A stretch of 64,000 bases of DNA. It comes from DATBGZ01 sp963803115. GTDB lineage: Bacteria; Actinomycetota; Actinomycetes; Mycobacteriales; Micromonosporaceae. Shown here in pieces: positions 9,049 through 18,291 of this stretch. The stretch lies in the NCBI GenBank assembly GCA_963803115.1, contig CAWDLN010000003.1, forward strand, positions 434,001-498,000, read 5' to 3'. The notes below the pieces were generated by a model that had not been told where the DNA came from, made no database searches, and saw only the letters and a program-made list of their open reading frames with translations. The number at the start of each line of letters is the position of its first letter. Within the stretch, counting starts at the first letter, position 1. The translations under genes were made by a program, and so were the position numbers.

Positions 9049-10053
9049 GTGACTGTCCGTGTTGGCATCAATGGCTTTGGCCGCATCGGCCGCAACTTCT
9101 ACCGGGCGGTACTCGCCTCGGGCGCCGACATCGAGCTGGTCGGCGTGAATGACCTCACCGACAACGCCACGCTGGCCCACCTGCTGAAGTACGACAGCAT
9201 CCTGGGCCGGCTCCCGTTTGAGGTGAAGTCCACCACCGACGAGATCACGGTGGCGGGCAAGACCTTCAAGGCCTTCGCCGAGCGCGATCCGGCCAAGCTG
9301 CCCTGGGGCGATCTTGGCGCCGACGTGGTGATCGAGTCCACCGGCCTGTTCACCGATGCCGACAAGGCGAAGGTGCATGCCGCCAACGGCGCCAAGAAGG
9401 TGATCATTTCTGCGCCGGCCAAGGGCGAGGACATCACGATAGTGATGGGCGTCAATCATGACAAGTACGACCCCGCCAATCACACCATCATCTCGAACGC
9501 GTCCTGCACCACCAACTGCCTGGCGCCGATGGCCAAGGTCATCGACGACACATTCGGCATCCAGCGTGGTCTCATGACCACGATCCATGCATATACCCAG
9601 GACCAGAACCTGCAGGACGGCCCGCACAAGGACCTGCGCCGGGCCCGCGCCGCCGCGATCAACATCGTCCCGACCTCGACCGGCGCCGCGAAGGCGATCG
9701 GCCTGGTCCTGCCGCAGCTCAAAGGCAAGCTCGACGGGTACGCCCTGCGAGTGCCGATCCCGACCGGCTCGGCCACGGACCTGACCGTCACGGTCGGCCG
9801 GGAGACCAGCGTCGACGAGGTCAACGCGGCCTTGAAGGCCGCCGCCGACGGTCCGCTCAAGGGCATCCTGACCTACACCGAGGACGAGATCGTCTCCTCC
9901 GACATCGTGACCGACCCGGCGTCCTGCATCTTCGACGCGGGCCTGACGAAGGTCATCGGGGACCAGGTCAAGGCGGTCGGCTGGTACGACAACGAGTGGG
10001 GGTACTCGAACCGGCTGGCCGACCTCGTGACATTCGTAGGTTCGGGCGTGTGA
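9049..10053 (+). CDS. gap: Glyceraldehyde-3-phosphate dehydrogenase (type I)
   Basis: 334 residues from GTG 9049, behind a GAGGAGGAG site. It converts glyceraldehyde-3-phosphate, NAD and phosphate to 1,3-bisphosphoglycerate. The NAD-binding N-terminus (VRVGINGFGRIGRNFYRA), the catalytic cysteine block SNASCTTNCLAP and the active-site histidine in TTIHAYTQDQNL are intact, and it ends with the usual WYDNEWGYSNRLADLV. Length is normal. First gene of a gap-pgk-tpiA glycolytic run. The TGA stop is also the first three bases of the repeat that separates it from pgk. Confidence 0.97.
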   Translation: MTVRVGINGFGRIGRNFYRAVLASGADIELVGVNDLTDNATLAHLLKYDSILGRLPFEVKSTTDEITVAGKTFKAFAERDPAKLPWGDLGADVVIESTGLFTDADKAKVHAANGAKKVIISAPAKGEDITIVMGVNHDKYDPANHTIISNASCTTNCLAPMAKVIDDTFGIQRGLMTTIHAYTQDQNLQDGPHKDLRRARAAAINIVPTSTGAAKAIGLVLPQLKGKLDGYALRVPIPTGSATDLTVTVGRETSVDEVNAALKAAADGPLKGILTYTEDEIVSSDIVTDPASCIFDAGLTKVIGDQVKAVGWYDNEWGYSNRLADLVTFVGSGV

Positions 10054-10160
10054 GCGCGAGGAGCGAGCTTGCGAGCCCGCGTCGCGAGCGCGAGGAGCGA
10101 GCGTCAGCGAGCCCCGCAGTCGCGAGCAATCGAGGCGCAGTCGCGAACGAAAGGCAGGCT
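10051..10160 (+). repeat. Intercistronic GCGAGGAGCGAGC repeat between gap and pgk
   Basis: About 110 nt made of two GAGCGCGAGGAGCGAGC units linked by TTGCGAGCCCGCG, then CAGCGAGCCCCGCAGTCGCG and a tail ending CGAACGAAAGGCAGG. The segment begins exactly on the gap stop codon and ends with the ribosome-binding site for pgk. An almost identical segment occupies the equivalent position before sufC (54585-54690). Confidence 0.85.
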
Positions 10161-10162
10161 CT

Positions 10163-11359
10163 GTGAGGACGCTCGACGATCTCCTGGCCGAAGGGGTCGT
10201 GGGTCGGCGCGTGCTGGTGCGCGCCGACCTGAACGTCCCCCTGTCGAAAACGGAGCCGGGTGTCATCACCGACGATGGCCGGATCCGCGCCGTGCTCCCG
10301 ACGCTGACCGCGCTGCGCGACGCGGGAGCGCGGGTGGTCGTGATGTCGCATCTGGGCCGGCCCAAGGGCGGGCCCGACCCGAAGTACTCGCTCGCCCCGG
10401 TGGCGAAGCGGTTGGCCGAACTGCTGGGAAGCGAAGTCGTCTTCGCCAGTGACACCGTCGGCCCCGAGGCCACCGCAGCAGTTGACCTGCTCTCGAACGG
10501 TGGCGTGGTGTTGCTCGAGAACTTGCGCTTCAACGCCGGCGAGACCAGCAAGGACGATGCTGAGCGCGACGAGTTCGCCCGCGCATTGGCCGCGTTCGGC
10601 GATGCGTACGTCGACGACGCCTTTGGTGCCGTACACCGCAAGCACGCCAGCGTCTACAACTTGGCCTTGCTCCTGCCTCGGTTCGCGGGCGGGCTCGTGC
10701 TGCGCGAGGTGGAGGTGCTGCAGCGCCTCGTGAGGAATCCGGACCGGCCCTATGTCGTGGTCCTCGGCGGAGCCAAGGTTTCCGACAAGCTCGCCGTGAT
10801 CGAGGCCCTACTGCCCACAGTGGACCGTCTGCTCATCGGCGGAGGGATGTGCTTCACGTTCCTCAAGGCCCAGGGCCACGAGGTCGGCGCGTCTCTCCTC
10901 GAGGCGGACATGGTCGACACCTGCGTCGATCTGCTCTCTCGCGGCGCCGGAAAGATCCTGCTCCCCGTTGACATCGTGGCGGCAACCGCGTTCAGCGCCG
11001 ATGCCGCGCACGACGTGGTGCCCGCGGACGCGGTTCCGGCCGACCGGATGGGCCTGGACATCGGCCCCAAGAGCGTGGCCGCCTTCAGCGAGGCGTTGGC
11101 GGGCGCCCGCACCGTGTTCTGGAACGGGCCGATGGGCGTCTTCGAGCTCGCTCCATTCGCCGCGGGGACCCGAGCAGTCGCGGAGGCGATTACGAAGATC
11201 GATGGCTTTACGGTCGTCGGGGGCGGCGATTCGGCGGCCGCGGTGCGGGCGCTGGGCATTCCAGAGGACGCTTTCGGGCATATCTCGACCGGCGGCGGCG
11301 CCTCTCTCGAATACCTCGAGGGCAAGACCCTTCCCGGTTTGCAGGCACTGGAGCAGTAG
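10163..11359 (+). CDS. pgk: Phosphoglycerate kinase
   Basis: 398 residues from GTG 10163. It transfers phosphate from 1,3-bisphosphoglycerate to ADP. Visible family motifs are RRVLVRADLNVPL near the N-terminus, MSHLGRPKG, the YVDDAFGAVHRKHAS block, GGAKVSDKLAVI, and the nucleotide-binding GGGDSAAAVRALG with the terminal HISTGGGASLEYLEGKTLPG. Length is normal and nothing is missing. Its ribosome-binding site (GAAAGGCAGG) lies at the downstream end of the dispersed repeat that fills the gap-pgk spacer. It is followed after 4 nt by tpiA, so the two are co-transcribed. Confidence 0.97.
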   Translation: MRTLDDLLAEGVVGRRVLVRADLNVPLSKTEPGVITDDGRIRAVLPTLTALRDAGARVVVMSHLGRPKGGPDPKYSLAPVAKRLAELLGSEVVFASDTVGPEATAAVDLLSNGGVVLLENLRFNAGETSKDDAERDEFARALAAFGDAYVDDAFGAVHRKHASVYNLALLLPRFAGGLVLREVEVLQRLVRNPDRPYVVVLGGAKVSDKLAVIEALLPTVDRLLIGGGMCFTFLKAQGHEVGASLLEADMVDTCVDLLSRGAGKILLPVDIVAATAFSADAAHDVVPADAVPADRMGLDIGPKSVAAFSEALAGARTVFWNGPMGVFELAPFAAGTRAVAEAITKIDGFTVVGGGDSAAAVRALGIPEDAFGHISTGGGASLEYLEGKTLPGLQALEQ

Positions 11360-11363
11360 CCAC

Positions 11364-12146
<783 letters not shown>

Positions 12147-12308
12147 CTCCTCGCGCCGATCATGTCCGGGAGGCCATGGTCACACCCATATGTCCGATTC
12201 TTTGTCATGATCGGCGCTCGGAGTCACCAGGAGTCACCGGGGAGTCGGGCGCCACCAACTGTGCCGGTACTATCGTCGGGTTGGCTGCCGAGAGGAACTT
12301 CCACCGCC

Positions 12309-12557
12309 ATGATGCCGTTCGCGTACACGCTGGTCGCGCTGCTCATCATCACAAGCGTGCTGCTGACGCTGCTGATCCTGCTCCACCGCGGCAAGGGCGG
12401 CGGCCTGTCGAGCATGTTCGGCGGCGGTGTCTCGTCAAGCCTCGCGGGTTCCTCGGTGGCGGAGAAGAACCTTGACCGCTACACGCTTGTCGTGGGCATC
12501 ATCTGGTTTGCCTGCATTGTCGGGTTCGGATTCTGGATCAAGCTCGCCACCACCTGA
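12309..12557 (+). CDS. secG: SecG protein-export membrane subunit
   Basis: 82 residues from ATG 12309 (a second ATG follows at once). Two transmembrane helices are visible, TLVALLIITSVLLTLLILL and YTLVVGIIWFACIVGFGFWI. They flank the SecG signature loop RGKGGGLSSMFGGG. The protein is part of the SecYEG translocon. Length and topology are normal for Actinobacteria. The open frame runs further upstream, but that part has no family character, so the ATG pair is preferred. Confidence 0.93.
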   Translation: MMPFAYTLVALLIITSVLLTLLILLHRGKGGGLSSMFGGGVSSSLAGSSVAEKNLDRYTLVVGIIWFACIVGFGFWIKLATT

Positions 12558-12773
12558 CCCGACTCCTATCGCACATCGGCCGCTCGGCTTTCCCCCTGGC
12601 CCGTCCCGGCCTAGACTCCGGTGGTCGCGTACCGTCACCGCCCCTTTGTGACGGTATGAGTGACTCCACTGAAATGCGTGGGCTTGCGACTACGGCGCTC
12701 GTTGGCGCTCGGTCCTCGCGCTTCGCAACGTTGCCTCCCTGAGTCTTACCCCCGGACACCAGGAGCGAGAGCC

Positions 12774-13127
12774 GTGGCAAGTAGTAACGCCATTCGTGGC
12801 ACCCGAGTCGGATCCAGTCCCGTGCGATGGGTCGACGCCACCGCCGAACGGATGGAGACCGTTCCCCGCCGGACCGTCGGCTACTGGTGCGCCAATGGCC
12901 ACCACACTGAGCATTCGTTCGCGGCGGACGTCGCCGTCCCAGCCCTCTGGGACTGCCCCCGTTGCGGACTACCGGCTGGCCAGGACGAGGCGAACCCACC
13001 CGCGCGCCCGCAGGCCGAGCCTTACAAGACGCACCTCGCCTACGTTAAGGAGCGCCGCACCGACGAGGACGGCGCCGCCATCCTGGCGGAGGCGATGCAA
13101 CGCCTGCGCGCTGGCCGAGGCGAGTAA
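12774..13127 (+). CDS. rbpA: RNA polymerase-binding protein RbpA
   Basis: 117 residues from GTG 12774, with AGGAGCGAGA about 9 nt upstream. RbpA is an actinobacterial transcription factor that binds RNA polymerase with the principal sigma factor and stabilises the open complex. The N-terminal GNAIRGTRVG-like segment (SNAIRGTRVGSSPVRWVD), the zinc-binding core (YWCANGHHTEHSF, WDCPRCGLPAGQD) and the sigma-interacting C-terminus (PYKTHLAYVKERRTDEDG) are all present. Position after secG is conserved in relatives. Confidence 0.95.
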   Translation: MASSNAIRGTRVGSSPVRWVDATAERMETVPRRTVGYWCANGHHTEHSFAADVAVPALWDCPRCGLPAGQDEANPPARPQAEPYKTHLAYVKERRTDEDGAAILAEAMQRLRAGRGE

Positions 13128-13159
13128 TAGCGCCCGCTGGTCGAGGCGCGTAACTGCGC

Positions 13160-13217
13160 CGATCTTGGAGAAATGCGCATGAGTCAATCTCTTGGCACAC
13201 GCTTCTCTCCAAGATCG
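13160..13217. terminator. Inverted repeat between convergent rbpA and pgl
   Basis: CGATCTTGGAGA at 13160-13171 pairs with TCTCCAAGATCG at 13206-13217, a perfect 12-bp stem around a 34-nt loop. There is no T-run. Lying between convergent genes, it may act as a bidirectional terminator, or be a copy of a dispersed hairpin. Confidence 0.45.
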
Positions 13218-13268
13218 CGGCACGGTAGCGCCGGCTTCGCCGGCCGGACCACGGCGCGGCTGCGGGCC

Positions 13269-13337
13269 TAGCGGAGGCTGCGGATGCTGGACGGCATCTC
13301 AGCGGCCGGCTTAGCGGAGGCTGCGGATGCTGGGCGG
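13269..13337 (-). repeat. Duplicated 3' end of pgl
   Basis: The 20 bases TAGCGGAGGCTGCGGATGCT occur at 13269 and again at 13312, 43 nt apart, with near-identity continuing a few bases. The copy at 13312 is the end of pgl (codons for SIRSLR and the stop); the other is a duplicate just downstream, also ending in a stop. This looks like a recent local duplication of the gene end. Confidence 0.7.
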
Positions 13338-14084
13338 CACCTCCGCCGCCGCGGCGCGGTCAAGGAGCCATAGGGTGCGTTCGACGCCCTGTACTCCGGC
13401 GGCGGGCAGTTGTACCGGGCCGACGTTGCTGGTCAGCGCCATGCCGACAACGCCGGCCTTCTCGGTTCCGGTTGCGATGAGCCAGACCTCCTCGGCGGTG
13501 TTGATCGCCGGGAAGGTCAGCGTGATCCGGTTCGGCGGCGGCTTCGGGCTGCCTCTCACCCCCGCGACGGGACGGGTCTCGTACGCGGCCGGATGCTCCG
13601 AAAAGACCGACGCAACGTGTCCGTCCTCTCCGACTCCGAGCAGCAACAGGTCGAAGTGGGGCAGTCGGGCCGTTCCGGGGCGGGCTGCCGCGGCCAGAAC
13701 CTCCGCGTACTGGGCCGCCGCCGCCTCCGGGTCCTCTCCGACGGGACCGTCGGAGGCCGGCATCGGATGGACCCGGGCCGGATCCAGCGGCAGCGCGTCC
13801 AGCAGGGCGGCCCGGGCCTGGGTCTCGTTCCGCTCCGGGTCTCCGGCGGGAAGGAACCTCTCATCGCCCCACCACACGTCGACCCGGCGCCAGTCGACCG
13901 CGTCCCGGGCCGGGCTTTCCCGCACCGCATCGTAGATCTTGGCAGCAGTCCGGCCGCCGGTCAGGACGATTGAGGCGAGGCCACGTTCGGCCTGGGCATC
14001 GAGCAGTCGTACCACCAGCCGGGCTGCGGCCGACTGTGCCATCAGCTCCGGGTCCGCGCTGACCCGGACCGCAGTCTCGCCCAT
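13311..14084 (-). CDS. pgl: 6-phosphogluconolactonase
   Basis: 257 residues from ATG 14084, two nucleotides after the opcA stop. It hydrolyses 6-phosphogluconolactone in the oxidative pentose phosphate pathway. Family motifs include SIVLTGGRTAAKIYDAV near the N-terminus, WWGDERFLPAGDPERNE, and GVGEDGHVASVFSEH. The C-terminus is close to a small tandem duplication. It is the last gene of the minus-strand tkt-tal-pgi-zwf-opcA-pgl operon, so expression is probably driven from upstream of tkt. Function assignment is secure from motifs and position. Confidence 0.93.
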   Translation of the reverse strand: MGETAVRVSADPELMAQSAAARLVVRLLDAQAERGLASIVLTGGRTAAKIYDAVRESPARDAVDWRRVDVWWGDERFLPAGDPERNETQARAALLDALPLDPARVHPMPASDGPVGEDPEAAAAQYAEVLAAAARPGTARLPHFDLLLLGVGEDGHVASVFSEHPAAYETRPVAGVRGSPKPPPNRITLTFPAINTAEEVWLIATGTEKAGVVGMALTSNVGPVQLPAAGVQGVERTLWLLDRAAAAEVPPSIRSLR

Positions 14085-14086
14085 GC

Positions 14087-15076
14087 TCAGCCTCCGACCG
14101 ATGGGTTGACGGTGGGGTCGTGCCAGATGTGGACGCGGGTTTTTTCGCGCTGGTCCAGGCCCGTCTCTCCGGTTACCGCCTCGAGGGCGGCCGAATAGGG
14201 CTGGTCCGGGTCGAGGTGGCGCAGTTCCTCGGCGAGCTGGTCGCCGAGCTGGCGCCGGGGCAACGTGAGCGTCCGTTCGGGCAGGCCGGTACGACTCAGG
14301 ACGGCCACGCCGTCATCACGATGGATGGCGATGCTGTCGCCCGAGGCCAGCCGGAGAATGACGCCTTGGACGAGGAGGCCATCGGCGTGTGCAACGGGCT
14401 CGATGCCGAGGCGGGACTTCAGCCAGCCCCGCAGCAGAGCCGCCGTCGGGTCGGTGGGCTGTGCCCGAACGACCGCGGACACCACGGGCGACGGGTTCGT
14501 GTCGAGCGCACCGGCGACCAGCGACCGCCATGGCGTGGCCCGGGTCCAGGCGAGGTCGGTGTCGCCCGGCGCGTAGTCCTCCGCGCGCTGCCGTAGCGCC
14601 TGCATCGGATCGGGGTCCTGAGCGGTGTCCGTGATCCGGCGATCGGCCACCACGCCCAGTGGATCGTAGGCGATCCGGACGGGCGGTACGCCGTGCCACC
14701 AGGTGACCACCGGCACGTCCGGCGCCAGTAGCGGGATGACCACCGACTCGGCATGATGAGTCAGCCGCCCGTGCAACCTCAACACGACCGCCTCGCACGG
14801 ACCGAGCCGGCCACCGACCACGATCTCGGCGTCCAATCTGGACTCCGACGGACCGGAGTCCGGCGGCGGCGACGAGCCTCGCACCACCATGAGGAGTCGG
14901 CACGGGTGGGCGGCAGCGGCGGTGGCGGCCGCGGTTTCGGCCTCTCGGACCCGCTTCTCGTCGACGACAGCGACCAGGGTGAGCGCGAGTCCACTTGCGA
15001 CACCGCCGGCGTTGCGCCGCTCCGCGGCGAGTGCCTTCACGACCTCGTTCCCCGACGTGTCCCACAGTGCAATCAT
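14087..15076 (-). CDS. opcA: OpcA, glucose-6-phosphate dehydrogenase assembly protein
   Basis: 329 residues from ATG 15076 (MIALWDTSGNEVVKAL). OpcA is required for assembly or redox activation of glucose-6-phosphate dehydrogenase in cyanobacteria and Actinobacteria. The sequence shows the expected PVVTWWHGVPP block, DPLGVVADRRITD and the C-terminal RQLGDQLAEELRHLDPD. Its place directly after zwf and before pgl is the normal actinobacterial arrangement. It is separated from zwf by 67 nt holding a tandem repeat. The longer open frame upstream is a shadow of zwf. Confidence 0.92.
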   Translation of the reverse strand: MIALWDTSGNEVVKALAAERRNAGGVASGLALTLVAVVDEKRVREAETAAATAAAAHPCRLLMVVRGSSPPPDSGPSESRLDAEIVVGGRLGPCEAVVLRLHGRLTHHAESVVIPLLAPDVPVVTWWHGVPPVRIAYDPLGVVADRRITDTAQDPDPMQALRQRAEDYAPGDTDLAWTRATPWRSLVAGALDTNPSPVVSAVVRAQPTDPTAALLRGWLKSRLGIEPVAHADGLLVQGVILRLASGDSIAIHRDDGVAVLSRTGLPERTLTLPRRQLGDQLAEELRHLDPDQPYSAALEAVTGETGLDQREKTRVHIWHDPTVNPSVGG

Positions 15077-15146
15077 CGCGTCCCTCGCAAGCTCGGGCCG
15101 GCAGCTATCACGGCGACTCTTCGCAAGCTCGGGCTGGCAGCGATCA
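15077..15146 (-). repeat. Two-copy tandem repeat in the zwf-opcA spacer
   Basis: On the minus strand two units of about 34 nt, each TGAT(C/A)GCTGCC(A/G)GCCCGAGC followed by TTGCGA, fill the spacer. The first unit begins on the zwf TGA stop codon and the second ends just before the opcA start. The CGAGCTTGCGAG core is shared with the gap-pgk and Rieske-sufC spacers. Confidence 0.7.
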
Positions 15147-16664
15147 TGGCCGCCGCCATACCCTTCCGTCACGGGCGAGCATTTCGTCGGCCGCCCGGGG
15201 ACCCCATTCGCCGGCTCGATAGGCGAACGGCACCGTACCGGCCCAGGCCCGCTCGAGTGGATCCACGACCCGCCAGCTCGCTTCGACCTCCTCCGCGTGC
15301 GGGAACAGCGTGGAGTCGCCCAAAAGCACATCGAGCACGAGCCGCTCGTACGCCTCCGGACTCGACTCGGTAAACGCCTCGCCGTACTGGAAGTCCATTG
15401 TGATGTCGCGGACCTCCATCGTCGTGCCCGGCACCTTCGACCCGAACTTGAGCGTGACGCCCTCGTCTGGCTGCACCCGGATGACCAACTGGTTGTTGCC
15501 CAGCAACTCGACGTCGGCCGGCAGGAACGGCAAGTGAGGTGCCTTGTTGAAGACGACGGCGATCTCGGTGACTCGGCGCGCCATTCGTTTGCCGGTACGG
15601 ATGTAGAACGGCACTCCGGCCCAGCGCCGGTTGCCGATCTCGAGCTTGACCGCCACGTACGTCTCGGTCGTCGATGTCGGCGGGATTCGGGGCTCCTCGA
15701 GGTAGCCCACCGCGCGCTCGCCGGCGACCCAGCCCTGGGTGTACTGGCCGCGGACCGTGCCGGTGGCGATGTCCTCGGGCAGATGGATCGCCCGCAGCAC
15801 CTTGAGCTTCTCGGTCCGGATCTCGTCGGGCCCAAAGCTCGTCGGCTCCTCCATGGCGACGAGAGTGAGCAACTGCATCAGGTGGTTCTGCAGGACGTCG
15901 CGCGCCGCGCCGGCGTTGTCGTAGAAGGCGGCTCGCGTGCCGATGCCAACGTCCTCGGCCATCGTGATCTGGACCGAGTTGACGTATCGGCCGTCCCACA
16001 CCGGCTCGAACAGCGCGTTGGCGAACCGCAGCGCCATGATGTTCTGCACTGTCTCCTTGCCCAGATAATGGTCGATCCGGAATACATCGGGAGCAGTGAA
16101 GACGTCATCGACGAGTTCGTTGAGAGATCGGGCGCTGGCCAGATCGTGGCCGAAGGGTTTCTCGACAACGACCCGGCGCCAGCCGCCGTTGCGCTCGTTG
16201 TCGGCCAACCCGGTGCGCTGCATTTGCTTGAGCACCACCGGAAACGCTTCCGGTGGAATGGCGAGGTAGAACGCGGCGTTGCCGCCGATGCCGTGCGTTT
16301 CACACAGGTCATCAAGCGTGCGGCAGAGCAGGTCGAATGCCGCGTCGTCGTCGAACGAGCCGGGGACGAACTTGATGCTTCCCTGCAGCCGCGCCCACAC
16401 CTCGTCTCGCCACGGTGTGCGGGCGTACGCCTGCGCTGACTCCCGGGCCAGGTTCTCAAAATCACCGTCGCCCCAGTCGCGACGTGCGAATCCGAGCATG
16501 ACGAAGCCCGGTGGGAGCAGCCCGCGGTTCGCGAGGTCGTATACGGCGGGCAGTAGCTTCTTTCGGGCCAGGTCGCCGGTGACACCGAAGATGACGAGTG
16601 CGCACGGCTCCGGTATGCGGGGTAGCCGCCGGTCCAACGGATCGCGCAGCGGATTGGCGGTCAT
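15144..16664 (-). CDS. zwf: Glucose-6-phosphate 1-dehydrogenase
   Basis: 506 residues from ATG 16664, one base after the pgi stop. It is the first enzyme of the oxidative pentose phosphate pathway. The nucleotide-binding loop VIFGVTGDLARKKLLPAVYD, the VVVEKPFGHDL motif and the substrate-binding and catalytic RIDHYLGKETVQNIMALRF are intact. Length is normal. It is followed by opcA, whose product supports its activity, and preceded by pgi with almost no spacing, so these are one transcript. Confidence 0.97.
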   Translation of the reverse strand: MTANPLRDPLDRRLPRIPEPCALVIFGVTGDLARKKLLPAVYDLANRGLLPPGFVMLGFARRDWGDGDFENLARESAQAYARTPWRDEVWARLQGSIKFVPGSFDDDAAFDLLCRTLDDLCETHGIGGNAAFYLAIPPEAFPVVLKQMQRTGLADNERNGGWRRVVVEKPFGHDLASARSLNELVDDVFTAPDVFRIDHYLGKETVQNIMALRFANALFEPVWDGRYVNSVQITMAEDVGIGTRAAFYDNAGAARDVLQNHLMQLLTLVAMEEPTSFGPDEIRTEKLKVLRAIHLPEDIATGTVRGQYTQGWVAGERAVGYLEEPRIPPTSTTETYVAVKLEIGNRRWAGVPFYIRTGKRMARRVTEIAVVFNKAPHLPFLPADVELLGNNQLVIRVQPDEGVTLKFGSKVPGTTMEVRDITMDFQYGEAFTESSPEAYERLVLDVLLGDSTLFPHAEEVEASWRVVDPLERAWAGTVPFAYRAGEWGPRAADEMLARDGRVWRRP

Positions 16665-16665
16665 G

Positions 16666-18291
16666 TCATGCCCGGTTCGCCACCGACGCCGCGGCGGTGA
16701 GAAGTTGGTCGACGCCCGCCTTCCTGTCGGTCAGATGCAGCCAGAGCAAGGGCCGGTTGCGCTTGGCGAGCGCGATGCGGTCACCGCCGGCCTGAGCGGC
16801 CTGCAGTTCGCCGAATGTGTACGGCTTGCCCGGCACCGGCAGGTCCTCGGTGACCGCGCCAGTTACCTGCAGGAAGGCACCGGCCTGTGGCCCGCCCTTG
16901 TGGTACTGACCGGTCGAGTGCAGGAAACGCGGGCCCCACCCGAACGTCACCGGCCGTCCGCTGGCCGTCGTCAGCCGGGGCCGCAGCTTCGCCAGCGGCG
17001 CCTCGCCGAACCGGTCCAGGAACGCCATCACCGCGAGGTAGCCGTCCGCACCCACTTCGCCCACAAGCCAGGCGAGGGCACCCTCCACAGTGGAGGCCGA
17101 TCCGCCGTGCCCAACGATTGCCCCGTCGGTGAACGTGGGCGTCTGGGACGGTAGACCGGCGGCGAGGATGTGATTCGTGTTCTCCTTGCTTTCGGTCACA
17201 TTGGGCTGGTCGAACGGATTGATTCCCAGCAGCCGGCCGGCGAAAGCGGTGGCGGCCTCCCAGACCAGGAACTGTGCGCCGAGTGGCCCGTTGACCGCGA
17301 CGTGCGGCTCGACGCCCCGGCCCGGCATCTCGGCCGGCGGTAGCGCGCCGCCGATGGTGACCGTGAGCACGTCGGCGCCGGTTGCTCCCGGGGCGGTCGG
17401 CGTCTCCACCACCACCGGCAGGATTCCCTTGCCGTCTTTTCCGGTGGACTCGGCCACCAGCTGCTCGATCCAGTCGCCCAGCCCGGTGATGCCGGTGCCG
17501 TCATCGGCCAGGGCAAGGTTGCCCCGGCCGGCGAGGGCGGCGGCGCCGAGCGCGGAACCCAGTGCGAGCGCCGGGTTGTCGCCCTCGTCGTTGCCGATCG
17601 TGGGGGCGAGTTCCGCTGCCTGGTCTAAAAGCTCGGCCACCCTGACGCCGGACAGCGCCGCAGGCACCATACCGAAGGCGGTCAACGCGCTGTAGCGGCC
17701 GCCGACGTCCGGATCAGCCAGCACGAGGTGCATCCCGTTGTCTCGGGCGATCATCTCCAGCGGAGACCCGGGATCGGTCACCACGACGAACCGTTTGCCC
17801 GGTTCGGCGACGCCGGCGTCGACGAACGCCTGCCAGTACGCCCGGCGGTGCGAGTCGGTCTCCACAGTGGACCCAGACTTGCTCGACACGACCACGACCG
17901 TACGGTCGAGCCGGTCGCCCAGGGCCGCCCGAACCTGATGCGGGTCGGTCGTATCGAGCACCGTGAGTGGCATCCCGAGGGTGCGGGCGATCACCTCCGG
18001 CGCCAGTGAGGAGCCGCCCATACCGGCGAGCACCACGTGGTCGAGCCCGGACAGCTCCCTACGGAGCTCGGCCAGCCGTGGCAGCAAGTCGCGGCTGCGC
18101 CGGAATGTGTCCACCCAACCGAGGCGGATCTCCGCTTCCGCCTCGGCCTGCTTGCCCCAGATCGTGGGGTCCTTCTCGGCCAGCCGCGCGGCCTCGCTGT
18201 CGTCGGTGAGCTGTTGGCGCGCCGCGGCGGCGCCGGCAACCGCATCCGCACCGCGCACCGAAAGCCCGGCCGCGCCCTCAACTTCGCTCAT
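16666..18291 (-). CDS. pgi: Glucose-6-phosphate isomerase
   Basis: 541 residues from ATG 18291, chosen over the in-frame ATG at 18333 because AAGGAGACGGC lies immediately upstream. The sugar-binding motifs are visible: GMGGSSLAPEVIAR, VVSSKSGSTVET, VGGRYSALTAFG (the first PGI signature) and INPFDQPNVTESK. It interconverts glucose-6- and fructose-6-phosphate. The start overlaps the end of tal by 14 nt (more if the earlier ATG is used). Two perfect TCCACAGTGGA palindromes lie inside this gene (17084 and 17861), encoding STVE in each case. Confidence 0.95.
   Translation of the reverse strand: MSEVEGAAGLSVRGADAVAGAAAARQQLTDDSEAARLAEKDPTIWGKQAEAEAEIRLGWVDTFRRSRDLLPRLAELRRELSGLDHVVLAGMGGSSLAPEVIARTLGMPLTVLDTTDPHQVRAALGDRLDRTVVVVSSKSGSTVETDSHRRAYWQAFVDAGVAEPGKRFVVVTDPGSPLEMIARDNGMHLVLADPDVGGRYSALTAFGMVPAALSGVRVAELLDQAAELAPTIGNDEGDNPALALGSALGAAALAGRGNLALADDGTGITGLGDWIEQLVAESTGKDGKGILPVVVETPTAPGATGADVLTVTIGGALPPAEMPGRGVEPHVAVNGPLGAQFLVWEAATAFAGRLLGINPFDQPNVTESKENTNHILAAGLPSQTPTFTDGAIVGHGGSASTVEGALAWLVGEVGADGYLAVMAFLDRFGEAPLAKLRPRLTTASGRPVTFGWGPRFLHSTGQYHKGGPQAGAFLQVTGAVTEDLPVPGKPYTFGELQAAQAGGDRIALAKRNRPLLWLHLTDRKAGVDQLLTAAASVANRA
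17861..17871. repeat. TCCAC(A/T)GTGGA iterated palindrome (one of at least seven perfect copies)
   Basis: Perfect copies start at 40, 17084, 17861, 45357, 46908, 51324 and 53303. Near matches occur near 10814, 18643, 26734, 28021 and 36783. All seven perfect copies lie in coding sequence and are read in the same frame as Ser-Thr-Val-Asp/Glu. See the finding on this palindrome. Confidence 0.85.

Noticed and set aside
7459..10641. A 1060-codon open frame on the minus strand
   Set aside because: It is antisense to yvcK, whiA, gap and pgk, all clearly real. The long frame reflects high GC and low stop density; its sequence is low-complexity with no domain.
14889..16439. A 516-codon plus-strand open frame
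   Set aside because: Antisense to zwf and opcA; composition is that of the opposite strand.
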